Origin: Flavobacteriales bacterium
Lineage (GTDB): Bacteria; Bacteroidota; Bacteroidia; Flavobacteriales_C; GCA-002722245
NCBI GenBank assembly: GCA_947444925.1
Contig: CANFBW010000001.1
Span: 93,823 to 153,918, forward strand
Length of the DNA stretch: 60,096 nucleotides
Reading direction: 5' to 3'
Notes under the pieces: generated by a model
Database searches by the model: none
Told to the model about the DNA's origin: nothing
Seen by the model: only the letters and a program-made list of their open reading frames with translations
Part shown: piece after piece, positions 48,377-56,983 of the stretch
How the letters are laid out: each line of letters opens with the position of its first letter
Position numbering within the stretch: position 1 is the stretch's first letter
Program-made: the position numbers and the translations under genes

Positions 48377-48688
48377 CTAAACTTTTGGAGGATGCCATGC
48401 ATCGCCATTGAAATTTGAATCTATTGCTTCTGCATGAAGTGCGAATTTGTCTTTGCTGAATTTTTGTTTCTTGAAGGTTAAACTTGCTGTTTGCGGGATG
48501 AAACCCATCATGGAGCAACAACTCGCAAAAGGATTACAACCTTTTTCTCCGCAATCTTTAGATTGTTTCTGCTCGCTTTTAACCTTGCAGCAAGCGTGTT
48601 TGTTCGTGTTGTTGTTAAAAGCCGACAGTGTTCCTGCTGAAATCAGCAAAAGGAAGTGTAAAGACAATATTGCGGCTATAAATTTCAT
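48377..48688 (-). CDS. Small exported Cys-containing protein with a C-terminal WHPPK motif
   Basis: A 103-residue protein with a signal peptide (AAILSLHFLLLISAGTLSA). Seven Cys cluster early in the mature part (KHACCKVKSE, KDCGEKGCNPFASCCSMMG) and the end is DAWHPPKV. Small exported proteins with such Pro-Pro ends occur beside metal-efflux genes in Bacteroidota. It is 58 bases upstream of the other Cys-rich gene. A metal-related role is inference. Confidence 0.65.
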   Translation of the reverse strand: MKFIAAILSLHFLLLISAGTLSAFNNNTNKHACCKVKSEQKQSKDCGEKGCNPFASCCSMMGFIPQTASLTFKKQKFSKDKFALHAEAIDSNFNGDAWHPPKV

Positions 48689-48747
48689 CTACTGTGAATT
48701 TTACGATATTCAAGCTGCCATTGTCAATAAGTGTAGAAGAATTTATA

Positions 48748-49176
48748 TTATTTTAACGTTTGACAAGGGCAGGCCTTGTTTTCGTCAACGATGCCCAAGT
48801 CGCGCACCACGGTTGAAGAATGATACATATCGACCAGAGCAAAATACACTTTTCGATTTAGTGGCATCTCAATGTAGTATGTTTTTGGTGATTTGTGCAC
48901 TTTTGTGCGGTCGCTGTTGAATTCTACGTCTCCGTCGTGAATGGCAGCAATGATTTGTTTTTCTGAAGTTTTGTGGCAGGTAGCGAGGCATTGTACGCTA
49001 TCGCTCAAACTGAATTTACTTTCAAGAATGGCGGCTTTCACGCGATTGCCAGGCAGCCAACTTACGGCGTTGTTGTTCAAAGGATCGTCTTCACGCAGCA
49101 TCAAAGAAAACACGATGATCGTTGCCATGAAGGCTGCACTAGAAAAGAAAATGATGAAGCGTCGTTTGCGTGTCAT
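48748..49176 (-). CDS. Membrane-anchored DUF4258-like protein
   Basis: A 142-residue protein with one N-terminal membrane helix (FIIFFSSAAFMATIIVFSLML). The exposed part has CLATCHKTSEKQIIAAIHDG, then KSPKTYYIEMPLNRKVYFAL and a Cys-terminated end KACPC, a pattern like DUF4258 proteins, in which a helix-strand domain ends with CxC. Function unknown. It sits one base from the ald stop and upstream of the Cys-rich genes, so all three may share a transcript. Confidence 0.6.
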   Translation of the reverse strand: MTRKRRFIIFFSSAAFMATIIVFSLMLREDDPLNNNAVSWLPGNRVKAAILESKFSLSDSVQCLATCHKTSEKQIIAAIHDGDVEFNSDRTKVHKSPKTYYIEMPLNRKVYFALVDMYHSSTVVRDLGIVDENKACPCQTLK

Positions 49177-49177
49177 A

Positions 49178-50401
49178 TTAAAAAGCAGCCATTAGTAAAT
49201 CGATGTCTTTATATGGCAAGCTGAAAGCTTCCCCTAAAATTTTATTGGTCAGTGTTCCTCGGTACATGTAAACACCATGGCGTAAACCAGTGTTTTTCTT
49301 CACCATTTTTTCAATGCCTCCATTTTGGCCGATTTCAAGAATTAATGGTGTAAATACGTTGCTCAGCGCATAAGATGCGGTGCGTGAAACTCGGGCTGCA
49401 ATGTTGGGCACGCAGTAGTGAATGACACCGTGTTTTTTGTAAACCGGACTTTCATGTGAGGTTACTTCCGATGTTTCAAAACAGCCACCATAGTCAATAC
49501 TTACATCAACTATTACCGAACCTTGTTTCATGTCGGCCACCATTTCTTCGGGCACAACACAAGGTGTTTTTCCGTCGATGGGACGCAAAGCGCCAATCAC
49601 CACGTCGGCATTTTTCATTGCTTTTTTCAAAACTTTAGGCTGCAGCACCGAGGTGTTCAGGCGCTGCCCCACATTGTTTTGAAGTCTTCTCAATTTGTAA
49701 ATATTATCGTCGAAAACCCTCACTGATGCTCCTAATCCAAGTGCTGCGCGACAGGCAAATTCGCCTACGGTTCCAGCGCCAATGATGACCACTTCTGTTG
49801 GTTTAACGCCAGATATTCCGCCCAGCATTTGTCCGAAACCACCACGCATGTTGCTGAGGTGTTCGCCAGCAATCAAGATGGATGAGGTTCCTGCGATCTC
49901 GCTCATGGCGCGAACGATGGGGTAAATTCCTTCAGCATCTTTGATGTAGTCAAATGCGATGGCAGTCACTTTTTTTGACATGAGCTGTTGCATGAAATTA
50001 CGCGGTTGAACCGGTAATTGCAGCGCGGAGAACAATATTTGTTTTGATGTTGGATTTAAAAATTTGATCTCATCTAAAGAAGGGGGTGATACTTTGAGAA
50101 GTATGTCGGCTTTGTAAACTTCTTCTGAATTGTATGCGATTTCAGCACCTGCTTCACTGTAATCTCTGTCGTGAAAATTAGCGCCTTCACCTGCCTTTGT
50201 TTCAACAATCACACGGTGTCCGTTGCTTACCAAAACAGCAACCGAATCGGGCACTAATGGAACTCTTTTTTCTTGAATGGCACTTTCTTTTGGCATTCCA
50301 ATGAATAGTGAGCTTTCGCGGCGGTTCAATTCAAGCATTTCCTCCTGTGGCAAAAATGCTGCCTTAGCGAGTGTTCTTAGTAAATCTTCTGATGACCTCA
50401 T
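49178..50401 (-). CDS. ald: Alanine dehydrogenase
   Basis: A 407-residue protein. FIGMPKESAIQEKRVPLVPD (substrate-binding Arg/Lys region), VVIIGAGTVGEFACRAALGL (Rossmann GxGxxG), the Asp following it (VRVFDD) and DVSIDYGGCFETSE are family motifs. It converts L-alanine to pyruvate with NAD. A ~30-residue N-terminal extension (LLRTLAKAAFLPQEEMLEL) is seen in Bacteroidota homologues. Its ATG overlaps the tsaE stop by four bases (ATGA). Confidence 0.93.
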   Translation of the reverse strand: MRSSEDLLRTLAKAAFLPQEEMLELNRRESSLFIGMPKESAIQEKRVPLVPDSVAVLVSNGHRVIVETKAGEGANFHDRDYSEAGAEIAYNSEEVYKADILLKVSPPSLDEIKFLNPTSKQILFSALQLPVQPRNFMQQLMSKKVTAIAFDYIKDAEGIYPIVRAMSEIAGTSSILIAGEHLSNMRGGFGQMLGGISGVKPTEVVIIGAGTVGEFACRAALGLGASVRVFDDNIYKLRRLQNNVGQRLNTSVLQPKVLKKAMKNADVVIGALRPIDGKTPCVVPEEMVADMKQGSVIVDVSIDYGGCFETSEVTSHESPVYKKHGVIHYCVPNIAARVSRTASYALSNVFTPLILEIGQNGGIEKMVKKNTGLRHGVYMYRGTLTNKILGEAFSLPYKDIDLLMAAF

Positions 50402-50817
50402 CTTTCTTCAGTAACGGTGATTTTTCGATTTAAATTTTCCTCAACTATTCTAACCACTATGTGCTTAGAAGGGATCAAGTTAAAGATTTTTTCCGGCCAT
50501 TCAATAAAGCAGTAAAAATTTGAATCGAGGTAGTCTTCAATACCGAGGTCTAAAGCCTCGTTTTCGTTTTTAAGTCGGTAGCAGTCGAAGTGGTAAATTT
50601 TGCTTTCTTGCGCACTGTTGTACTCGTTCACAATTGAAAATGTTGGACTGCTGGCTGCGCTTGTGCAATTCAATATTTCACAAAAGGCTTTGGTCAAAGT
50701 GGTTTTGCCTGCGCCCATTTCGCCCTCTAGCAAAAAAATACGCTGATGCGGAAAGTGCATTAAAATTTCCTGTGCAATTTTTTTGAGTTCGGAGTTGTCT
50801 CGGCAAGTGAATTCCAT
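50398..50817 (-). CDS. tsaE: tRNA threonylcarbamoyladenosine synthesis ATPase TsaE
   Basis: A 139-residue P-loop protein. Walker A GEMGAGKTTLTKAF, the following SSPTFSIVNEY (switch I), HFDCYRL, and CFIEWPEK are the TsaE signature. TsaE works with TsaB and TsaD to make t6A37 in tRNAs that read ANN codons. The ATG at 50817 is preferred to a TTG at 50826. Linked to ald by ATGA and 11 bases from the FkbM-type gene. Confidence 0.95.
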   Translation of the reverse strand: MEFTCRDNSELKKIAQEILMHFPHQRIFLLEGEMGAGKTTLTKAFCEILNCTSAASSPTFSIVNEYNSAQESKIYHFDCYRLKNENEALDLGIEDYLDSNFYCFIEWPEKIFNLIPSKHIVVRIVEENLNRKITVTEER

Positions 50818-50828
50818 TGTGCACAAGG

Positions 50829-51548
50829 CTATTGGTGAGCGATGAAGTAATATTCTTTATTGGTGTTAAAGTAGAGTTCAAAGGTGGCTGAGTCTAAAGC
50901 CTTGTCTTTGTTGATGAAGCCTTTGAGCGTAGAGATTTTTAACCCGATGTCGCTGTTTAAAAAGTGATATAGATCTTTCGGCTGTGTGCCGTAAAAATCA
51001 CTTGCGCCCATGCCACTTTCAAAGATAACTACAGGAAGGTCGCGTTTTAACAGTACTTCGGCGCCTTTTAATACACCAAATTCGCCGCCTTCTACATCAA
51101 TTTTAATGAGGTCTATTTTTTGGTTCAAAAGCACGGCGTCTATTGTGTTCAATTCCACAGTAATTTCTTCAATGTCGGGTGTTGCAGTGTCGTATTTTCT
51201 TTTGTTGATGCCGCTGTATGCAGGGGCGTTTTTAACGAAATTGAAAGTGGTGGAGCCACTTTTGTTAGACAGCGCAAAGGGATAAATGGTGGCTTTGCCA
51301 CTGTACTTGTGTTTCAATGTTTGATATAAATGTGGAAGCGGTTCGAAAGCAAAATGTTTTCCGTTCGGCGCCAATGCTATTATTTCGTCGAGAATTTCTC
51401 CCTTGTGACAACCCACGTCCACACAGTTTGAATTTTGTTTCAACACCTGTTTTAGTATTTTTTTGGTGAGGCGGTCGTACTCGAGGTTTTTGGTCAAGTC
51501 GAGGTGTAAAAAAATCAATGTTGCCCTGATCGTATTTTTAAGATTCAT
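50829..51548 (-). CDS. FkbM-family methyltransferase
   Basis: A 239-residue protein. CVDVGCHKGEILDEIIALAP is the SAM loop and IDLIKIDVEGGEFGVLKGAE is the FkbM hallmark. The ATG at 51548 avoids overlap with the porX gene. FkbM enzymes methylate oxygen atoms, often on sugars of surface glycans or O-linked structures. It sits between porX and tsaE on the same strand; a surface-glycan target is only a guess. Confidence 0.88.
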   Translation of the reverse strand: MNLKNTIRATLIFLHLDLTKNLEYDRLTKKILKQVLKQNSNCVDVGCHKGEILDEIIALAPNGKHFAFEPLPHLYQTLKHKYSGKATIYPFALSNKSGSTTFNFVKNAPAYSGINKRKYDTATPDIEEITVELNTIDAVLLNQKIDLIKIDVEGGEFGVLKGAEVLLKRDLPVVIFESGMGASDFYGTQPKDLYHFLNSDIGLKISTLKGFINKDKALDSATFELYFNTNKEYYFIAHQ

Positions 51549-51565
51549 CGCCGTGCGTTTTGGTG

Positions 51566-53116
51566 CTATTTCGTTTGTAAGGTAATGCAAGGTACTATCA
51601 TTTCTTCTAAAGACAAACCTCCGTGTTGAAAGGTGTTTTTATAATGCTTGGCGTAGTGGTTGAAATTATTGGGGTAGGCAAAGAATCCGGCATTTTTAGC
51701 AAATATGTACCGCGCACTGATGTGTGATTTTGGCAAGCGAATTTCTTCAGGTTTCGCCACTTCGAAAACTTCTTTGGGATTGTACTGCATTCCTTGTCCT
51801 TGCTTGTAGCGCAGATTGGTGGTGAGTTCTTTACTGCCCACAACCTTTACAGCGTCTTTCACGCGAATAGTGCCGTGGTCGGTGCTGATCACCAAAGTTG
51901 CTTTTTTCTCACTGATTTTTTTGATGAAGTCGAGCAGTGGCGAATGGTTGATCCACGAACGTATCAATGACCGATAGGCCGCTTCGTTTTCAGCCATCTC
52001 CCTCAAGACTTTGGTGTCAGTGCGGGCATGAGATAATGCGTCAACAAAATTATAAACGACCACGTTAAGGTCATTGGTGTTCATGTTGTTGACTGAATCC
52101 ACCAACTTTTTATTTTGTTCGATGTTGGTGATTTTGGTGTATGACCATTTGATGTTCAGCGCTTGTCGCTTCAACATCGCTTCAATAAAGGCTTCTTCAG
52201 CGAGGTTTTTGCCGCCTTCTTCATCTTCATCGACCCATAACTTTGGAAAAGTTTTTTGAATGTCAAGTGGCATCATTCCTGCAAAAATAGCATTGCGCGC
52301 AAACTGTGTCGCAGTGGGGAGTATGGCGTAATAGCAATCTTCCTCGACCACTTTTAAATATTCGCTAAAGGTTTCCTGAAGTACTTTCCATTGGTCGTAG
52401 CGAAGGCAGTCGATGAGTAAAAAGTACACTGGATTTCCCTTGCCGATGTGCGGGGCAACTTTTTGTTTGAAAAGGTTGTGTGATAGTAATGGTGCGTCTT
52501 TTGGTTGATTGATCCAAGAAACGTAGTTGCGTTCTACATATTTGCAAAACTGAAGATTGGCTTCGTTTTTCTGCATGTCGAAAGTTTCGGTCATGCTGGG
52601 TTCTTTGGCCAAGTCGAGTTGCATGTCCCAATACACCATCTCTTTGTAAAAGTCGGTCCACTCGCGCCAGTCCATGCGTTCATTCAAGCGCATGGCTATT
52701 TTGCGAAATTCCTGTTGGTATTCTGTTACAGATTTTTGACTCACCAGTTTTTTTTCGTCGAGGTTTTTTTTGATCGACAATAAAATTTGGTTGGGATTGA
52801 CCGGTTTTATTAAGTAGTCGGATATCTCCGATCCGATCGCATTTTCCATAATCATCTCTTCTTCACTCTTGGTGATCATGATGACCGGCAGCGATTTTTT
52901 AATTTTTTTAATTTCTTGAAGCGTGTCTATTCCTGTGAGACCCGGCATATTTTCATCTAAAAACACGATGTCGAAATACTCGTTTCTTATTTTTTCTAAT
53001 GCCTCGTTGCCACTTAAGACCGTGCAAACATCATAACCCTTGGCGGTTAGGAACAAAACATGCGGTTTTAGTAAGTCAATTTCATCGTCGGCCCAAAGTA
53101 TTTTGATTTTCTCCAT
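51566..53116 (-). CDS. porX: T9SS response regulator PorX (receiver + PglZ domain)
   Basis: A 516-residue protein. Residues 1-120 are a receiver: acidic pocket Asp10/Asp11, phosphorylation site Asp54 (IVFLDENMPG), Thr near 82 and Lys in YLIKPVNPN. The C-terminal ~300 residues are an alkaline-phosphatase-type PglZ domain (YFLLIDCLRYDQWKVL, VVVYNFVDALSHARTD, LVISTDHGTI), whose metal-binding Asp/His residues are in place. In Porphyromonas and Flavobacterium PorX, paired with PorY, controls T9SS genes and can act through the ECF factor SigP. No porY is in this window. Start at ATG 53116. Confidence 0.96.
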   Translation of the reverse strand: MEKIKILWADDEIDLLKPHVLFLTAKGYDVCTVLSGNEALEKIRNEYFDIVFLDENMPGLTGIDTLQEIKKIKKSLPVIMITKSEEEMIMENAIGSEISDYLIKPVNPNQILLSIKKNLDEKKLVSQKSVTEYQQEFRKIAMRLNERMDWREWTDFYKEMVYWDMQLDLAKEPSMTETFDMQKNEANLQFCKYVERNYVSWINQPKDAPLLSHNLFKQKVAPHIGKGNPVYFLLIDCLRYDQWKVLQETFSEYLKVVEEDCYYAILPTATQFARNAIFAGMMPLDIQKTFPKLWVDEDEEGGKNLAEEAFIEAMLKRQALNIKWSYTKITNIEQNKKLVDSVNNMNTNDLNVVVYNFVDALSHARTDTKVLREMAENEAAYRSLIRSWINHSPLLDFIKKISEKKATLVISTDHGTIRVKDAVKVVGSKELTTNLRYKQGQGMQYNPKEVFEVAKPEEIRLPKSHISARYIFAKNAGFFAYPNNFNHYAKHYKNTFQHGGLSLEEMIVPCITLQTK

Positions 53117-53123
53117 TTCGGTA

Positions 53124-53240
53124 GTTCAGTATTTAAAGTTCAGTATTCAATGTTGCTAGCCCTGCTTTTATTCGGTCCAAAATATGAAATTAAGTGCAGA
53201 GTTTATTTAACTTTAAACTTTGATCGTTAAACTTCGAACG
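53124..53240. repeat. Two short direct-repeat pairs between porX and the HD gene
   Basis: Pair 1: GTTCAGTATTTAAA (53124-53137) directly followed by GTTCAGTATTCAAT (53138-53151). Pair 2: TAAACTTTGATCG (53214-53226) and TAAACTTCGAACG (53228-53240). They fill the 128-base divergent promoter region and could be regulator-binding sites or simple duplications. Confidence 0.6.
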
Positions 53241-53244
53241 TATT

Positions 53245-54477
53245 TTGAATAGCAAGCCCTATAACAAAAGAAAAATAATCAACGATCCGGTATACGGATT
53301 TATTACGCTGCCCTACGAAATCATTTATGATTTAATGGAGCATCCTTTTTTTCAGCGGCTGCGCAGGATACGTCAATTGGGTTTGACAACCATGGTTTAT
53401 CCGGGTGCGTACCATACTCGATTTCACCATGCTCTGGGAGCAATGCATCTTGTTACCGAAGCCTTGGCTACCTTGAAAACAAAGGGAGTTGAGATTTCCG
53501 ACGAAGAAGCACAGGGTGTTACCATAGCGATATTGTTGCACGATATAGGACACGGACCTTTTTCGCATGCCTTGGAAAATTCGATCGTCAAAGGAACAGG
53601 ACACGAAACGCTGTCGCTGATGATTATGGAGCAGTTGGATGTGCAGTTCAACGGGCAATTGCGTGTTGCCATTTCTATATTTAAGGATGAATACCCTAAA
53701 AGATTTTTACATCAATTGATTTCAAGTCAATTGGACGTAGATCGCCTTGATTACCTTACACGCGACAGTTTCTACACTGGCGTTAATGAAGGTGTGGTGG
53801 GTGTTGAACGCATTATCAAAATGCTCAATGTCAAAGACGATCAAATTGTGGTGGAAGCCAAAGGCATTTATTCCATTGAAAAGTTTTTGATTGCACGCCA
53901 TATCATGTATTGGCAAGTGTATTTGCACAAAACGGTAATTGCAGCAGAGTTTTTACTCATCAAAGCTTTAAAAAGAGCCAAGCAATTGGCAGAGGGCGGA
54001 GTGGCATTGTTTTGCACGCCGATGCTGCATAAATTTTTATACAATGATTTCTCTACACAGGATTTCATCAAGGATCCATCTTTACTCAAAGCCTTTTCAA
54101 GCTTAGACGACTATGACATTCTTACCTCGATTAAAGTGTGGCAAGAACATGATGATTCCATTTTGTCGAGATTGTGCAGTAGTTTGATCAATCGAAAACT
54201 TTATAAAGTAGAATTGCAAACCGAGCCTTTTGATGCCGCTTACCTTGATACCGTCAAGAAAACCGCACAAATGAAATTTGCGTTGCGCAATGAAGACATC
54301 GATTATTTCGTTTTTTCGGATACGATTGAAAATAGAATTTACAATAAGGAGAAAGCGCCTATTTTGTTGCAATACAAAGATGGATCCACAAAAGAAATTA
54401 GTGATACCTTCGATTTGTTCAATGTGGCCAATCTAACAAAACCAGTGATCAAGCATTTTTTGTGTCAATTAAAATAA
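53245..54477 (+). CDS. HD-domain phosphohydrolase (dGTPase-like)
   Basis: A 410-residue protein. HHALGAMHL, ILLHDIGHGPFSHALE and SSQLDVDRLDYLTRD supply the H...HD...D metal ligands of the SAMHD1/YwfO-type HD family, which hydrolyses dNTPs or similar nucleotides. No ATG fits: the frame starts at TTG 53245 (or ATT just before it), since family members begin close to KIINDPVYGFITLP. Its stop is 5 bases upstream of lpxD, so it heads the lipid A operon. Confidence 0.9.
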   Translation: MNSKPYNKRKIINDPVYGFITLPYEIIYDLMEHPFFQRLRRIRQLGLTTMVYPGAYHTRFHHALGAMHLVTEALATLKTKGVEISDEEAQGVTIAILLHDIGHGPFSHALENSIVKGTGHETLSLMIMEQLDVQFNGQLRVAISIFKDEYPKRFLHQLISSQLDVDRLDYLTRDSFYTGVNEGVVGVERIIKMLNVKDDQIVVEAKGIYSIEKFLIARHIMYWQVYLHKTVIAAEFLLIKALKRAKQLAEGGVALFCTPMLHKFLYNDFSTQDFIKDPSLLKAFSSLDDYDILTSIKVWQEHDDSILSRLCSSLINRKLYKVELQTEPFDAAYLDTVKKTAQMKFALRNEDIDYFVFSDTIENRIYNKEKAPILLQYKDGSTKEISDTFDLFNVANLTKPVIKHFLCQLK

Positions 54478-54482
54478 TTTGA

Positions 54483-55508
54483 ATGGAATTTACAGCCCAG
54501 CAAATAGCAGCGATGTTAAACGGAACCGTTGAAGGTGATGCACAAGCAAAGGTGACTACGGTAGCGAAAATTGAGGAAGGCCATAGCGGAGCCTTGTCTT
54601 TTTTGGCAAATCCACTGTATACGTCACACATTTATGAATGTGGGTCTTCTGTTGTTTTGGTGAACAATGATTTTGTGCCCGAACGTGCCGTAAAGCCAAC
54701 ATTGGTGCGCGTTGCCAATGCATATGAAGCTTTTGCGGGACTTCTTGCGCAATATGACAAAATAAAAAGACAACGAGTGGGCATTGATGGCGTGCATCAC
54801 ATTGGTAAAAATTCAACGTACGGAGAAGGAATATACCTTGGTGCCTTTGCCGCTATCGGTAACAATGTTAAAATAGGCGCCAACGTTCAATTGCACGCAC
54901 ATGTCAGCATAGGGGATAATTGTGTGGTGGGAGACAACACTGTGGTGTATGCTGGAGTGAAGGTTTACGAAGGCTGTGTGATTGGAAACAATTGTATTTT
55001 ACATGCTGGTGTGGTCATTGGCAGTGATGGATTTGGCTTCTCTCCCAATGCTGAAAACAATTATCAAAAAGTACCGCAAATTGGCAATGTGCTGATAGAA
55101 GATCATGTTGAAATTGGTGCGAATACCTCTATTGATAGAGCAACGATGGGTTCAACAATTATTAGCAAGGGAGTGAAACTTGATAATCTCGTGCAGATTG
55201 CTCACAATGTAGAAGTGGGCGAAAACACAGTGATTGCCGGACAAACTGGCGTGGCAGGATCAACAAAAATTGGAAAAAATTGCATGATAGGCGGACAGGT
55301 CGGTATTGTAGGGCATTTAACTATAGCCAATGGTGTGAAAATTGCGGCTCAGTCGGGAATTGGCCACAGTATTAGCGTTGAAGGATCTGTCGTTCAGGGT
55401 TCACCTGCTTTTGATATTGGGGAGTACCGCCGTTCATATGTGGTTTTCCGTGCCCTACCCAAGCTTACTAAAAGGCTAGACGATGTTGAAAAAAACAGCG
55501 CCAAATAA
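54483..55508 (+). CDS. lpxD: UDP-3-O-acylglucosamine N-acyltransferase LpxD
   Basis: A 341-residue left-handed beta-helix enzyme that adds the N-linked acyl chain to UDP-3-O-acylglucosamine, the third step of lipid A synthesis. The N-terminal uridine-binding domain ([30 protein letters not shown]) precedes hexapeptide repeats, with the catalytic His in [20 protein letters not shown] (near residue 240). It is the first of two LpxD-type genes in the operon and has normal length. Confidence 0.96.
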   Translation: MEFTAQQIAAMLNGTVEGDAQAKVTTVAKIEEGHSGALSFLANPLYTSHIYECGSSVVLVNNDFVPERAVKPTLVRVANAYEAFAGLLAQYDKIKRQRVGIDGVHHIGKNSTYGEGIYLGAFAAIGNNVKIGANVQLHAHVSIGDNCVVGDNTVVYAGVKVYEGCVIGNNCILHAGVVIGSDGFGFSPNAENNYQKVPQIGNVLIEDHVEIGANTSIDRATMGSTIISKGVKLDNLVQIAHNVEVGENTVIAGQTGVAGSTKIGKNCMIGGQVGIVGHLTIANGVKIAAQSGIGHSISVEGSVVQGSPAFDIGEYRRSYVVFRALPKLTKRLDDVEKNSAK

Positions 55509-55568
55509 AGCCTCTGTTGAGATCGCTCTAAATCTTTAGATTCCTTATGGTTTTTGTCCCCGATTAAT

Positions 55569-55576
55569 TACCTTTG
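55569..55576 (+). promoter_or_regulatory. -7 promoter element (TACCTTTG) of lpxC-fabZ
   Basis: A perfect TAnnTTTG match, 21 bases upstream of the ATG at 55597. The -33 region is weak. It suggests that lpxC-fabZ and the following genes can be transcribed separately from lpxD. Confidence 0.5.
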
Positions 55577-55596
55577 GGCCTTTCTGTTTACAATTT

Positions 55597-56982
55597 ATGA
55601 TGGACAAACAAAGTACTCTCGATAAAGAAGTTTCCTTGGAAGGCGTGGGATTGCACACTGGACAGATGGTGAAATTGACTTTTAAACCTGCTCCCGAAGA
55701 CCACGGTATTGTCTTTCAAAGAATTGACCTTGAAGGTCAGCCTAAGGTACAGGCGCTTGCCGAAAATGTGACAGAAGTGGAGCGTGGCACAACCATTGAA
55801 AAGAAGACGGCACGCGTCAATACTGTTGAGCATGTTATGTCTTCGCTGGTGGCGTTGCAAATCGACAATTGTTTAATTGAATTGAACGGACAAGAAGTAC
55901 CTATTATGGATGGCAGCGCCAAGCCATTTGTAGATGTACTGAAGTTGGCAGGAATCAAAAAGCAAGAGAAGGCTCGTCGTTACTATGTTGTGAAGGAACC
56001 TATTGTTTACCGTGATGAAGCAAGAGGAGTGGAGTTGATGGTGCTTCCTGATGACAATTATAGTGTAACAACAATGATTGATTTTAATTCTCCAGTGCTG
56101 GGCGCGCAACATGCGAGTTTGGATAAATTGGAAGATTTTGAAGAGCATATCGCATCGTCTCGCACCTTTTGTTTTTTGCATGAATTGGAACTGTTGCTGA
56201 ACAACAATCTGATCAAAGGCGGTGATTTGAGCAATGCTATAGTGGTGGTTGATAAAGTAATGGAGCAGAGTGAGTTGGATAAGTTGGCCAAGCTTTTTAA
56301 TCGCACACACATCGAAATAAAAAAGGAAGGAATTTTAAATAACATAGAGTTGCGTCACCAAAATGAGCCTGCTCGCCACAAACTACTAGATGTTGTGGGT
56401 GATTTAGGATTGGTTGGTGCAGCAATCAAAGGAAAAATAATTGCAAAAAAGCCTGGCCATGCAGCCAATGTTGAATTTGCTAAAATCATCAGAAAAAAAA
56501 TGGAAGCAGAAAAAGACGCAGTACCACGTTTCGACGTAACTAAAGTTGTTTACGATGTCAATAAGATCATGGAGTTGCTGCCGCATCGTCCGCCATTTCT
56601 TTTTGTTGACCGCATCTTAGAAATGGAAAAGGAACGCATCGTTGGCTGCAAAAACGTAACGATGAACGAAACTTTTTTTCAAGGACATTTTCCCGGACAG
56701 CCTATATTCCCAGGTGTTTTGCAGTTAGAAGCAATGGCGCAAGTGGGAGGTATTTTAGCGCTGAGTCAAGTAGTTGATCCTGAGAATTACCTTACTTATT
56801 TCATGAAAATTGACAAGGTTAAATTTCGCCATCCCGTTGTGCCTGGTGATACCATTATATTTGAATTGCACTTTGTTTCGCCCTTCCGCAGAGGTATCGT
56901 GCACATGGGTGGATGCGCCTATGTGGGTGATAAAGTAGTGATGGAAGCAGAAATGATGGCTCAATTAGCAAAAGTTAAATAA
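55597..56982 (+). CDS. lpxC-fabZ: Bifunctional LpxC deacetylase / FabZ dehydratase
   Basis: A 461-residue fusion typical of Bacteroidota. Residues 1-~310 are LpxC, the zinc UDP-3-O-acyl-GlcNAc deacetylase: VEHVMSSL (zinc His near 79), IMDGSAKPFV, ASSRTFCFLHEL, RHKLLDVVGDLGLVG. Residues ~325-461 are FabZ, the 3-hydroxyacyl-ACP dehydratase: LLPHRPPFLFVDRI and FFQGHFPGQPIFPGVLQLEA with the catalytic His and Glu. The two products draw on the same 3-hydroxyacyl-ACP pool, so the fusion may balance lipid A and fatty acid synthesis. A second ATG is at 55600. Confidence 0.97.
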   Translation: MMDKQSTLDKEVSLEGVGLHTGQMVKLTFKPAPEDHGIVFQRIDLEGQPKVQALAENVTEVERGTTIEKKTARVNTVEHVMSSLVALQIDNCLIELNGQEVPIMDGSAKPFVDVLKLAGIKKQEKARRYYVVKEPIVYRDEARGVELMVLPDDNYSVTTMIDFNSPVLGAQHASLDKLEDFEEHIASSRTFCFLHELELLLNNNLIKGGDLSNAIVVVDKVMEQSELDKLAKLFNRTHIEIKKEGILNNIELRHQNEPARHKLLDVVGDLGLVGAAIKGKIIAKKPGHAANVEFAKIIRKKMEAEKDAVPRFDVTKVVYDVNKIMELLPHRPPFLFVDRILEMEKERIVGCKNVTMNETFFQGHFPGQPIFPGVLQLEAMAQVGGILALSQVVDPENYLTYFMKIDKVKFRHPVVPGDTIIFELHFVSPFRRGIVHMGGCAYVGDKVVMEAEMMAQLAKVK

Positions 56983-56983
56983 T

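Noticed and set aside
53124-53240. CRISPR-like repeat array
   Set aside because: Only two short pairs, with spacing of zero or one base; no regular spacers and no cas genes.
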